Below, in pieces: positions 19,864-27,593 of a stretch of DNA of 62,804 bases. Made by a program: the position numbers and the translations under genes. Positions within the stretch are counted from its first letter, which is position 1; the number at the start of each line of letters is the position of its first letter. The notes beneath the pieces are model-generated. The model was not told the DNA's origin. It saw only the letters and a program-made list of their open reading frames with translations, and made no database searches. The stretch comes from Opitutaceae bacterium (GTDB taxonomy: Bacteria; Verrucomicrobiota; Verrucomicrobiia; Opitutales; Opitutaceae): assembly GCA_027485815.1 (NCBI GenBank), contig JAIXQE010000050.1:1-62804 (forward strand). The letters are read 5' to 3'.

Positions 19864-20508
19864 TCAGGGCCCCGTCCGGCCACTCGCGGGCGGGGTCACG
19901 CCGGTGGCGGGCTCCCCCGGCGGGAGCGGGGCCCCGGGGACGGTCTCGCCCTTGAGGCGGGCCAACTCCTCCTCCAACCGGGCGATCTCCGCCTCGGTGG
20001 AGAGCGTCTTCGCCTGCGCGTCGTCGAGTTCCTTTTTCTTCGCCAGCGCGGCATTGCGCTCGCCCTGCAGCCTCTTCAGCCGGTCGGCGGCGGAGTCGAG
20101 CTTGCGCTTGGCCTCGTTCAACTCGAGGTCCGAAATCCGGAATCCCTCGGCGATGGCCAGTTCCTCCTCGAGGGCCGCCTTCGCCTTGGCCTCCTCCTGC
20201 AAGCGCTTCGCCTTGTCCTGCTGAAACGCCCGCTCCTGCGCCAACCGGTCCTGCTCCCGGCGGTCCTTCGCGTCCTGCACCATCCCCACGATCCCGCCGA
20301 TCAGGGCGCCCGCGGCCGCCCCGCCGACCAGGCCGGTCCCCGCCCCCATGCTGCTGTTGCTGCCGACCACCGCGCCACCCGCCGCGCCAATCATCGCCCC
20401 GGTGCCGGCGCCGGTGGCAGTCTTCGAGGGCGCCACGCCGGACTGGCAGCCGGACAACACCGCGAGCGAAACGAGGGCGCTGCCGAAGCGGAACAGGCGG
20501 GTTTTCAT
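19864..20508 (-). CDS. Glycine-zipper lipoprotein with coiled coil
   Basis: A 214-residue lipoprotein. The signal peptide ends in the lipobox LAVLSGC. A glycine zipper follows (about 31-75: GAGTGAMIGAAGGAVVG and MGAGTGLVGGAAAGALIGG), a motif able to insert in membranes or pack as in SlyB/OmpA-like lipoproteins. Then comes a long charged coiled coil (about 80-200) rich in Glu, Ala, Lys and Leu, and a Pro/Gly tail. Function is unknown; envelope-stress or peptidoglycan-associated lipoproteins have similar layouts. The start at 20508 (MKTRLFRFG) gives a normal signal peptide. Candidate promoter at 20584-20611. Confidence 0.75.
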   Translation of the reverse strand: MKTRLFRFGSALVSLAVLSGCQSGVAPSKTATGAGTGAMIGAAGGAVVGSNSSMGAGTGLVGGAAAGALIGGIVGMVQDAKDRREQDRLAQERAFQQDKAKRLQEEAKAKAALEEELAIAEGFRISDLELNEAKRKLDSAADRLKRLQGERNAALAKKKELDDAQAKTLSTEAEIARLEEELARLKGETVPGAPLPPGEPATGVTPPASGRTGP

Positions 20509-20583
20509 CGGGCGGAGACAGGAGGGTCGGGGGAACTCCATGAGAAGGGACGGAAGCGGACGGGGAAGGTTGCTCCGGGACCG

Positions 20584-20611
20584 ACTAAAATTGGGATCGC
20601 GGCGAATTCAA
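20584..20611 (-). promoter_or_regulatory. Candidate promoter for the lipoprotein pair
   Basis: Minus strand: TTGAAT (20611-20606), 16-base spacer, TTTAGT (20589-20584). The region is visibly richer in A and T than the surroundings. It directs transcription away from the divergent channel operon. Confidence 0.5.
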
Positions 20612-20656
20612 CCCCGGCGAGGAAAAAGGTCGGAGGCGCCCGGGGAGGCCGAAAGT

Positions 20657-20686
20657 TTGAACTTTCCGGGGAAACGGTCATAACCT
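20657..20686 (+). promoter_or_regulatory. Candidate promoter of the channel-Hsp70-vWA operon
   Basis: TTGAAC (20657-20662), 18-base spacer, TAACCT (20681-20686); the first ATG is 42 bases beyond the -10 box. It lies in the 220-base divergent region 20509-20728, which otherwise shows no coding signal. Confidence 0.5.
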
Positions 20687-20728
20687 CCGCCTCCGGCCTG
20701 GCGTCCTGCCGGTTACCCTCCTCCTCCC

Positions 20729-21580
20729 ATGCCTTTCCGAACCAAGGGGATTTTCTCCGCGGACTTCCTGGTCCCCGTCTTGGGCCTCCTGCTCGCCGTC
20801 GCCCTCGTGGAACCTTACTACGCCGCCGTCGTCCGCCCGCGCGTGGCGGAGATCGAGCTGAAGCAGCGCGTGATGGCGGCCCGCGGCGGGACGGCCGGCG
20901 CGACTTCGGAACAACGTTCCTTCCACATCATCATCAAGGACCCGGAGCAGCAGATTGAGATCATCTTCGCCCTCTGGGGCGCCTTCCTCCTCGGCTACAA
21001 ACTGCTGGAAGTGCGCCGGGAGCGGAGCCTGCTGCGGCACGATTTCGTGCCCCTGCAACCCGGGGAACGCATCCTGCCCGAGGACGCGCTCGACCGTCAC
21101 CGGGAACTCTCGGCGAGCGTGGAACGGGAGTCCCGCTGGCGGGGCCGGCTCCTGCCCGAATGCATCCTCGCCGCGCTGCACCGGTTCCACGCCACCCGTT
21201 CGGTGCAGGACGCCGCGAACGCCGTCAAGGAACGCGCCGAACTGGCCGCCGACCGGCTCGACTCTTCGCTGTCCCTCGTGCGCTACATCGCCTGGGCCAT
21301 CCCGGCGATCGGCTTCATCGGCACCGTCCGCGGCATCGGCCTCGCCCTGGCCTTCGCCGAACAGGCGATCAAGGGCGACATCAGCCCGGTGATCGAGGCG
21401 CTCGGCCTCGCCTTCAACTCGACCCTCGTGGCGCTCGTGCTCTCCATGGGACTGATGTACCTGATGCACGTCGTGCAATCCCGGCAGGAGGCCCAGATCA
21501 TCGAGACCCAGACCTATTGCCGGGACGCGGTGATCGACGTGATGAAGGTGCCGACCCGCGAGGAGGGATCCGCCGCGTGA
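20729..21580 (+). CDS. MotA/TolQ/ExbB-type proton channel protein
   Basis: A 283-residue inner-membrane protein with four predicted helices (about 11-34, 76-95, 184-210 and 222-250). The last two carry the family signatures: IPAIGFIGTVRGIGLAL (191-207), matching the P-x-x-G-x-x-G-T-V pattern of the ion-conducting helix, and IEALGLAFNSTLVALVLS (222-239). The cytoplasmic loop between helices 2 and 3 is about 85 residues and charged. TolQ, ExbB and MotA work as pentamers around a dimer of a partner with one helix bearing an Asp; here the two vWA proteins downstream are the probable partners. It is the first gene of a four-gene operon; the stop overlaps the next start (GTGA). Not a typical TolQ, ExbB or MotA: no cognate TolR, ExbD or MotB is present. 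Confidence 0.88.
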   Translation: MPFRTKGIFSADFLVPVLGLLLAVALVEPYYAAVVRPRVAEIELKQRVMAARGGTAGATSEQRSFHIIIKDPEQQIEIIFALWGAFLLGYKLLEVRRERSLLRHDFVPLQPGERILPEDALDRHRELSASVERESRWRGRLLPECILAALHRFHATRSVQDAANAVKERAELAADRLDSSLSLVRYIAWAIPAIGFIGTVRGIGLALAFAEQAIKGDISPVIEALGLAFNSTLVALVLSMGLMYLMHVVQSRQEAQIIETQTYCRDAVIDVMKVPTREEGSAA

Positions 21581-23064
21581 AGCCCACCGCGCCGCTCCCC
21601 ACCCTCGGACTGGAACTCGCGGATGCCGGCCTCGCGGCGGCCGGCGGCGACCCCGCGCGGACCGACCCGCAGCCCCTCCTCGTCCCGGATCGCCAGGGCG
21701 CGCGGGACTGGCCCGGTTACGCCTGCAGCGACGGGAAGGCAGTGACGCTCGGGCGCGCCGCGGAAGACCTGTGGTTCGTGCATCCGCGCCGCATCGACCT
21801 CCAGTTTTGGGCGCGCCTCGGGCACGACCCCTCCGCGCTGCAGCTCAACGGCAAGCCCCTCTCCTCTTCGGAACTGGCGTTCCTGTTCCTGCGGGAATTC
21901 CTCGCCCGGCTGGAGCCCGTCGCCGGCCGGCCCGCCCGGGTGGTCCTCGCCGTGCCGGGCGCCTACCTCCGCGATCCCGCCATCGAGGAGGAACGGGTCG
22001 GGCTGCTGCTCGGGCTGGCCCACGAACTGCGGCTCCCGCTCGTCGGGATCGTTGACGCCGGCCTCGCCGCGCTCTGCGCCCCCCAAGGTCCCGGCTGCGA
22101 CCCCAGCCTGCCCGTGGTGCTCGTCGACGCCGGCCTGACCGGGGCCGAACTCACCCTCCTGCAACCGCGCGCGGGCCGGTTGGCGCGCGCGGCCCACCTG
22201 CACCTGCCCCCGGCCGGCCTCGCCGCGCTGCGGCGGCAGCTCACGGCCACGCTGGGCAACCGCTTCCTCCGACACACGGCGTTCGACATCCTCACCGACG
22301 GCCGCGTGGAGCAGGCCTTCTTCCGCCAGGTCGACGACTTTCTGCGCGGGGACGCGGCCGAACACCGGTTCCTCATCAGCACGGGAACGCGCACCTATGA
22401 GATGAGCGCGAAGCGCGAGCAACTCGCCGCCGACGCGCCCGGCCCCGCGGCGGCGATCGTCCAGGGCCTGCAGGAACTGCTCGCGCGCGGGCACGGCGGT
22501 CCCGCTCCTGGCACGGTGGCCTTGACCGACCGCGCCGCCCGGATCCCCGGGCTGGAGGCCCGGCTGCGCGCCGTGACCCCCGCACGCCTCGTCCGCCTGC
22601 CTCCGGATGCCGCGGCGATCGGCGCCGCCCGCCTCGGCCAGACGATCCCGGAGGGCCCCGTCGACCTCGCCGAAGTCCCGGTCTGGAGCGGGATCGACCT
22701 GGACGCCGTGACGCCGATCCCCCCGGGATCCTGGCGGCTGCGGGTCGCGCGTGGCGGCCACGACGGTCCCGAAACCGTTCCCACCCACCTCGTCCTCGCC
22801 GGCCTCGCCCACCCCTTGCCGCGGCAGCGCCAGCTCACCTTTGGGCCGCCGTCCGCAGCCCCGGACCTTACCCTGCCCCTGCCGTCTGGCTCCCCGGCCT
22901 GGACCCTGGTGCAGGAGGGCGGACGCTGGCGCCTTGCCGACACGGACGCCGCGGATCCGGGCGCACCGCTGACGGCGGGCGATCGCCTCGAACTGACCCT
23001 CGGGGATGACCGGACGGAACTGCTACTGGTGCACTGCCTGCCGTCCGCGGGCGCAATGCCCTGA
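21577..23064 (+). CDS. Hsp70/actin-fold-like protein of the channel operon
   Basis: A 495-residue cytoplasmic protein starting with a GTG that overlaps the channel gene stop (GTGA). The N-terminal 190 residues follow the layout of an Hsp70 ATPase domain: LGLELADAGLAAA (about 10-22) in the place of phosphate-1, ARVVLAVPGAYLRD (about 120-133) matching the V-x-T-V-P-A-Y strand, LVGIVDAGLAAL (about 155-166) at the place of INEPTAAAL and VVLVDAGLTGAEL (about 177-189) at phosphate-2. The canonical glycines are partly replaced, so nucleotide hydrolysis is uncertain. The C-terminal 180 residues contain no recognisable Hsp70 substrate domain. I assign the fold from these patterns only. It probably couples nucleotide state to the membrane channel. 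Confidence 0.6.
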   Translation: MKPTAPLPTLGLELADAGLAAAGGDPARTDPQPLLVPDRQGARDWPGYACSDGKAVTLGRAAEDLWFVHPRRIDLQFWARLGHDPSALQLNGKPLSSSELAFLFLREFLARLEPVAGRPARVVLAVPGAYLRDPAIEEERVGLLLGLAHELRLPLVGIVDAGLAALCAPQGPGCDPSLPVVLVDAGLTGAELTLLQPRAGRLARAAHLHLPPAGLAALRRQLTATLGNRFLRHTAFDILTDGRVEQAFFRQVDDFLRGDAAEHRFLISTGTRTYEMSAKREQLAADAPGPAAAIVQGLQELLARGHGGPAPGTVALTDRAARIPGLEARLRAVTPARLVRLPPDAAAIGAARLGQTIPEGPVDLAEVPVWSGIDLDAVTPIPPGSWRLRVARGGHDGPETVPTHLVLAGLAHPLPRQRQLTFGPPSAAPDLTLPLPSGSPAWTLVQEGGRWRLADTDAADPGAPLTAGDRLELTLGDDRTELLLVHCLPSAGAMP

Positions 23065-23088
23065 ACCGGCGCGACCCCGCTCCCCGCG

Positions 23089-24165
23089 ATGTCCCAACTG
23101 GCCCGGAAACGACGGCAGACCGAGGTGTTCAGCCTCTCGTTTCTCGACTGCATCTGCTGCGGCTTCGGGGCGGTCCTCCTCATCTTCCTCCTTACCATTT
23201 CAAAGAAGGGGGACGTCGATCAGGCGGACGTGGACCTCGCCCGGGAGCGGCTGCGCCAGATCCAGTCGGAAGTGAAGCGCAACCAGGAGGACCTCGACCG
23301 GCTGGCGGCGGCCCTCGCCCAGACCCGCCAGGACCTCACGGAGGCCGAACGCCGCGTCGAGGAGGACCGGACCCGGATCTCGGACCGGCGCCGGGAACTG
23401 CTCCTGATGCTGCAGCGGACCGGCGCCCTGCGCGATGCCCTGCAAACCCTCCTCGGGGAGAAGCAGGCCCTGCCGACCGAAGCCGAGCCGCCCCCGGTGC
23501 CGGTGCCCAACGTCGACCGCCGCCAGTACCTCACCGGCGTGAAGCTGCACGGGGAGTTCGTCGTCTTTTTGCTCCGCGCCTCGGGTTCGATGCTGGACGA
23601 CACCATCGACGGGGCGGCGGCCCGGCTGCTGGATGCGGACGAGAAGAAGCGGGAGGCCCCGAAGTGGCGGAAGGCGATCGACGCCCTCACGTGGATGCTG
23701 GCCGCGCTCGAACCCGGGACCCGCTTCCAGATTTTGGTCTTCAACGACGAAACCGCGCCGCTCCTGCCGGGCCGCGGGGAGGAGTGGTTCAACCCGCAGG
23801 ACCGCGAGACGATGACCCAGGTGCTCACCCGCCTGAACGCCCTCGTCCCCAAAGGCCCCGCCAACCTCGAGCGCGCCTTCGCCACCATCCGGACGCTTCC
23901 CCGCCTGCCGGACAGCATCGTGCTCCTGACGGACGGTCTGCCGACCCGCAGCGACTCCCTCGCCCTCGAGGGCGACATCGACGAGGCCAGCCGCGTCCGC
24001 TTCTTCGAGATCGCGGCGCGTCAGCTCCCGCCCCGGGTGCCGGTCAGCACGATCCTGTTCCCGCTGCTCACCGGGGACCCCGGCGCGCCGGGGCTCTTCT
24101 GGGAGCTCGCCAACGCCACCAAGGGCGCACTGGTGAGTCCGGCGAAATCCTGGCCCGACACATGA
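23089..24165 (+). CDS. Membrane-anchored vWA-like protein with degenerate MIDAS (channel partner 1)
   Basis: A 358-residue protein with a short cytoplasmic Arg/Lys-rich N-terminus, one membrane helix (about 17-39) led by FSLSFLDCICCGFGA, a coiled coil (about 45-120) and a vWA-like domain (about 150-345). The Asp before the helix recalls the proton-carrying Asp of ExbD, TolR and MotB. In the vWA part the metal-site motif D-x-S-x-S is altered: Arg163 stands where Asp is expected, followed by A-S-G-S-M; LLTDGLPT keeps the later Asp. It probably does not bind Mg in the usual way. The gene begins 24 bases after the Hsp70-like gene and overlaps the next start (ATGA). Confidence 0.75.
   Translation: MSQLARKRRQTEVFSLSFLDCICCGFGAVLLIFLLTISKKGDVDQADVDLARERLRQIQSEVKRNQEDLDRLAAALAQTRQDLTEAERRVEEDRTRISDRRRELLLMLQRTGALRDALQTLLGEKQALPTEAEPPPVPVPNVDRRQYLTGVKLHGEFVVFLLRASGSMLDDTIDGAAARLLDADEKKREAPKWRKAIDALTWMLAALEPGTRFQILVFNDETAPLLPGRGEEWFNPQDRETMTQVLTRLNALVPKGPANLERAFATIRTLPRLPDSIVLLTDGLPTRSDSLALEGDIDEASRVRFFEIAARQLPPRVPVSTILFPLLTGDPGAPGLFWELANATKGALVSPAKSWPDT
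23143..23172 (+). repeat. 30-bp identical segment, copy 1 (membrane-helix signature)
   Basis: Identical to 24204-24233. Encodes L-D-C-I-C-C-G-F-G-A of the membrane helix in the first vWA gene. It marks the two vWA genes as paralogues or the motif as under strong constraint. Confidence 0.85.
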
Positions 24166-25181
24166 TCCGCCGCCGCCAGACTGAGATCTTCAGCCTGTCG
24201 TTCCTCGACTGCATCTGCTGCGGCTTCGGGGCGATCATCCTGATCTTCGTGATCAGCATCGGCTCCCGGCAACGGGAGCAGCTCGACGTGCTGCTCGCCC
24301 TCCAGCGGGCGCTCGCCGAGCAGGCCGCGGCCCTGACCCGGATCGAGTCGACCCAACTCGAGGCCCGCCGCGAGCAGCAGCGCCTTGCCCCGCGCCTCGA
24401 GGAGGCCCGCCGGCGCCAGGATTCGCTGCAGGCGATGATCGACCAGCTGGAGCGCAGCCTCCAGCAGGAGAGGCAGGGGCAGCAGGCCCTCCTCGTGGAC
24501 CTCGACGCGCTGCGCAAGGAGATCGCCGCCCGGCAGCGCAAGCCGGACCACGAGCTCGTGCTCAAGGAGGTCCCGCCCGCCCCCGTCGGCCTGCCGGTGG
24601 GCAGCAATTTCCTGGCCTTCGTCGTCGACACCTCCGGCTCGATGCGCGACCCGAACTTCGGCGGCCTCTGGCCCGTCGTCATCCGCACCATCGAGACCGT
24701 GCTCGATGCCTACCCCAACGTGCAGGGCATCCAGCTTATCGACGGCGACGGCCGCTTCATCCTCGGCCGCCGCGGCAGCGGCACCGCCGGCTGGCTCCCC
24801 GACTCCCCCCAGACCCGCGAGGCCATCAAGCGCACGCTCCGCCGCTACGATCAGGACACCGTCAGCAACCCAGTCCCGGGCATCTACAACGCGATGCGCT
24901 TCCTTTACGACAAGGAGAACGCCGGCATGCGGATGGGGATCTTCGTGTTTGGGGATGAGTTCAACTCGCCCCAGTCCGCCGACGAGGTGATCCGCCGACT
25001 GGACGAGCTCAATCCCGCGAACAATCAGGGAGCCCGCGCCGTGACGATCAACGCGGTGGGCTTCCCCACCACCATCCGTTACCAGTTCTCCATGGGGAAC
25101 ACCGGCCTCCGCTTCGCCAACCTGATGCGCACCGTGACCTACCTCCACGGCGGCGCCTTCATCGCGCTGCAGGACCTCTGA
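24162..25181 (+). CDS. Membrane-anchored vWA protein with intact MIDAS (channel partner 2)
   Basis: A 339-residue protein laid out like the preceding one: basic N-terminus (MIRRRQTEIF), membrane helix about 12-34 opened by FSLSFLDCICCGFGA, a coiled coil (about 40-125) rich in Gln, Arg and Glu, and a vWA domain (about 147-335). The metal site is canonical: FVVDTSGSMRD with Asp156, Ser158 and Ser160. IFVFGDEF supplies a further acidic residue. With the helix inserted N-in, the coiled coil and vWA domain would be periplasmic. The two vWA proteins could form the heterodimer inside the TolQ-like channel. Its ATG overlaps the stop of the first vWA gene by four bases; it ends the operon. Confidence 0.8.
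   Translation: MIRRRQTEIFSLSFLDCICCGFGAIILIFVISIGSRQREQLDVLLALQRALAEQAAALTRIESTQLEARREQQRLAPRLEEARRRQDSLQAMIDQLERSLQQERQGQQALLVDLDALRKEIAARQRKPDHELVLKEVPPAPVGLPVGSNFLAFVVDTSGSMRDPNFGGLWPVVIRTIETVLDAYPNVQGIQLIDGDGRFILGRRGSGTAGWLPDSPQTREAIKRTLRRYDQDTVSNPVPGIYNAMRFLYDKENAGMRMGIFVFGDEFNSPQSADEVIRRLDELNPANNQGARAVTINAVGFPTTIRYQFSMGNTGLRFANLMRTVTYLHGGAFIALQDL
24204..24233 (+). repeat. 30-bp identical segment, copy 2 (membrane-helix signature)
   Basis: Second copy of the segment at 23143-23172, in the same reading frame of the second vWA gene. Flanking codons differ at third positions while the protein stays nearly the same over about 20 residues. Confidence 0.85.
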
Positions 25182-25208
25182 GGCCCGACCGCGCCGCGGG
25201 AAAGGCGC

Positions 25209-25238
25209 TTGACGCCCGGCGGAGCCGACGCCTACAAC
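25209..25238 (+). promoter_or_regulatory. Promoter of rpmF-plsX-fabH
   Basis: TTGACG (25209-25214), 18-base spacer, TACAAC (25233-25238). One of the best sigma-70-like matches in the window; it leaves a leader of about 60 bases before rpmF. Confidence 0.6.
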
Positions 25239-25303
25239 CGGACCCTTTTCCTCCCGCGAACCGCGACGCCCGCGCGACGCTCCGCCTCCACCACCTTCCT
25301 CCC

Positions 25304-25483
25304 ATGGCCAATCCGAAACGCAAGCAGTCCAAACGCCGCAGCGCCAACCGCCGGGCGGCCAACGCCTTCAAGGCCCCGGAATTCGCCAAGGATCCGACCG
25401 ACGGCACCGCCTTCCGCCCCCACCGCGTCAACCCCAAGAACGGGATGTACCGCGGCCGTCAGGTGCTGAACGTCGAGGTCTGA
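25304..25483 (+). CDS. rpmF: 50S ribosomal protein bL32
   Basis: A 59-residue basic protein beginning MANPKRKQSKRRSANRRAA, the typical bL32 N-terminus (normally M-A-V-P-K-R-K-x-S), and continuing to HRVNPKNGMYRGRQVLNVEV. The zinc-binding cysteines seen in some bL32 proteins are absent, so this is the Cys-less form. It precedes plsX and fabH, the standard order in many bacteria. The usual upstream yceD (DUF177) gene is missing. It has its own promoter at 25209-25238. Confidence 0.93.
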   Translation: MANPKRKQSKRRSANRRAANAFKAPEFAKDPTDGTAFRPHRVNPKNGMYRGRQVLNVEV

Positions 25484-25520
25484 GCCTTTCCGGCTCGATC
25501 CCAAGTCTCCCCGTCAGGCG

Positions 25521-26579
25521 ATGGGCCCCCCCCCGACCGCCGAGGCCCGCATCGCGGTCGACGCGATGAGCGGCGACCTCGGTCCCGTCGAGGTCGTGGC
25601 GGCCGTCAAGCTGGCCCGCGAGACCCTGCCCCAGCTTCCCCCGATCACCCTCGTCGGTGATTCGGCCGTGCTCGAGGACCTGTTGCGCCGCGAGCAACTG
25701 GCCCCCGACGAGCGCCTGCAGCTCCTGCACGCGAGCGAGGTCATCACGATGACCGACAAGCCGATGCAGGCGCTGAAGCGCAAGAAAGACGCCTCGATGG
25801 TACGCGCCATCGAGCTGGTGAAGTCCGGCGCTGCCTCCGTCGTGGTCTCCTGTGGCAACACCGGCGCTCTGATGGCCGGCGGCACCCTGAAGCTCCGCAC
25901 GATGGCCGGGGTCGCCCGCCCGGCCCTGGCCGCCATCGGTCCCCGCCGGGGCGGACACTTCGTCCTCCTCGACGCGGGTGCCAACCCGGAGGCCAAGACC
26001 GAGTACCTGGTCCACAACGCGATTTTGGGCAGCCATTACTGCCGCGTGATGCTGGGGGTCGAGCGGCCGCGAATCGGCCTGATGAGCATCGGGACCGAGG
26101 AGGGCAAGGGCACGGCCCTGATCACCGAAACCCACGAGCAACTGAAGCGCCTCGGGGACCTGATCCATTACGTCGGCCCAATCGAGGGCTTTCAGGTCTT
26201 CACGGACCAAGTCGATGTGATCGTGTGCGACGGCTTCACCGGCAACATTCTGATCAAGAGCTGGGAGTCGCTGGCCAAGTTCTTCTCGCACCTCCTGAAG
26301 GAAGAACTGCGGGCCAACCCGCTCCGCGCCACCGGGGCCATGCTCGCCCGCGGCGCATTCCTGGCGCTCAAGGAGCGGATGAACCCGGAGCGTTATGGCG
26401 GCGCCCCGCTGCTCGGCCTCAACGGCAACATCCTCAAGGCCCACGGCTCCTCCAACCGTCACGCCATCGTCAGCGCGCTCAAGGCGGCCGGCGAGATCCT
26501 CCACGCGGACATGAACCGCCACATCGAGGCGGACATCGCCCGCGCGAACCAGGTGCTCGCGACCCCGGCCGCGGCCTGA
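25521..26579 (+). CDS. plsX: Phosphate acyltransferase PlsX
   Basis: Converts acyl-ACP to acyl-phosphate, the first step of glycerolipid synthesis with PlsY (encoded at 58558-59214). The 352-residue protein has the family's N-terminal [12 protein letters not shown] (canonical AxDAMGGDxxP with Ser for Gly), [47 protein letters not shown] and [11 protein letters not shown]. It lies between rpmF and fabH, with 37- and 38-base gaps. Peripheral inner-membrane enzyme in other bacteria. Confidence 0.95.
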   Translation: MGPPPTAEARIAVDAMSGDLGPVEVVAAVKLARETLPQLPPITLVGDSAVLEDLLRREQLAPDERLQLLHASEVITMTDKPMQALKRKKDASMVRAIELVKSGAASVVVSCGNTGALMAGGTLKLRTMAGVARPALAAIGPRRGGHFVLLDAGANPEAKTEYLVHNAILGSHYCRVMLGVERPRIGLMSIGTEEGKGTALITETHEQLKRLGDLIHYVGPIEGFQVFTDQVDVIVCDGFTGNILIKSWESLAKFFSHLLKEELRANPLRATGAMLARGAFLALKERMNPERYGGAPLLGLNGNILKAHGSSNRHAIVSALKAAGEILHADMNRHIEADIARANQVLATPAAA

Positions 26580-26617
26580 GCCCGCACCGTCGCGCCCGCG
26601 GGTTCGCCCCTTCGTCC

Positions 26618-27583
26618 ATGACGAACCGTTCCACCGTGATCCTCGGCACCGGGTCCCACGCCCCCGAGCGCGTGGTGACCAACGGCGACCTGGCGCTCCA
26701 GGTGGAGACCTCGGACGAGTGGATCCGGACCCGCACCGGCATTCGGGAACGACGGCTCGCCGCACCCGCGACCACCACCTCCGACCTCGCGGTCGCAGCC
26801 GCGCTGCCGGCCCTCGCCCAGGCGGGGCTCACCCCGGCGGACATCGACCTGCTGATCGTGGCCACGATCACGCCCGACACTCCCGTGCCTGCCTGCGCCT
26901 GCCACGTGCAGCGGAAGCTCGGCGTACCCACCCACGCCGCCTGCTTCGACCTCAACGCCGCCTGCTCCGGTTTCCTCTACGCGCTCGACACGGCGGCCGC
27001 CCTGCTGACCTCCGGCCGATACCGGCGCGCCCTCGTGATCGGGGCGGAAAAGCTCTCGGGCATCGTGGACTGGCAGGACCGCACCACCTGCGTGCTCTTT
27101 GGCGACGGAGCCGGGGCGGTCGTGCTGGGCACCAGCGACGAACCCGGCCGGGGCCTGCTGGGCACCCGCCTCGGTGGCGACGGCACCAACGCGGAGCTGC
27201 TCTGCGTGCCCCCCCCCTCTCCCGGGGAGCGCGGCCCGTTCCTGCGGATGCGAGGCAAGGAGATCTTCAAGCTCGCCGTCCGCGCGATGGACGACGCCGC
27301 CCGCGAAATCCTGGAACACCACGGCCTGCGGGCGGATCAGGTGTCCCTCGTGATTCCCCATCAGGCCAACCAGCGCATCATCGACGCCATCGCGGAGTAC
27401 CTCGAACTGCCGCCCGATCGCTTCTTCGTGACCCTCGATCGCTCCGGCAACACCTCCGCCGCCTCGATCCCGCTCGCCTTGGACGAGGCCCATCGCGCCG
27501 GCCGGATCCAGCGCGGCGATCTCGTGCTGCTCGTGGCCTTTGGGGCGGGCTTGACCTACGGAAGTGCCCTGCTTCGCTGGTGA
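26618..27583 (+). CDS. fabH: Beta-ketoacyl-ACP synthase III
   Basis: Starts fatty acid synthesis by condensing acetyl-CoA with malonyl-ACP. The 321-residue protein has a complete catalytic triad: Cys116 in [13 protein letters not shown], His248 in [10 protein letters not shown] and Asn278 in [27 protein letters not shown] near the N-terminus is typical. The ATG at 26618 gives the standard length; a longer open frame upstream is a shadow of plsX. The stop is ten bases before the start of the BamD-like gene. Confidence 0.96.
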   Translation: MTNRSTVILGTGSHAPERVVTNGDLALQVETSDEWIRTRTGIRERRLAAPATTTSDLAVAAALPALAQAGLTPADIDLLIVATITPDTPVPACACHVQRKLGVPTHAACFDLNAACSGFLYALDTAAALLTSGRYRRALVIGAEKLSGIVDWQDRTTCVLFGDGAGAVVLGTSDEPGRGLLGTRLGGDGTNAELLCVPPPSPGERGPFLRMRGKEIFKLAVRAMDDAAREILEHHGLRADQVSLVIPHQANQRIIDAIAEYLELPPDRFFVTLDRSGNTSAASIPLALDEAHRAGRIQRGDLVLLVAFGAGLTYGSALLRW

Positions 27584-27593
27584 TTCCATCGTG

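Noticed and set aside
20509-20728. Short coding frames in the divergent spacer
   Set aside because: No start with a plausible upstream signal and no codon-position bias; the space is better explained by two divergent promoters.
20729-25181. Naming the channel operon a Zorya or Tol-Pal system
   Set aside because: There is no MotB/ZorB peptidoglycan-binding domain, no ZorC, ZorD or ZorE helicase or nuclease, and no TolB or Pal; only the channel family is shared.
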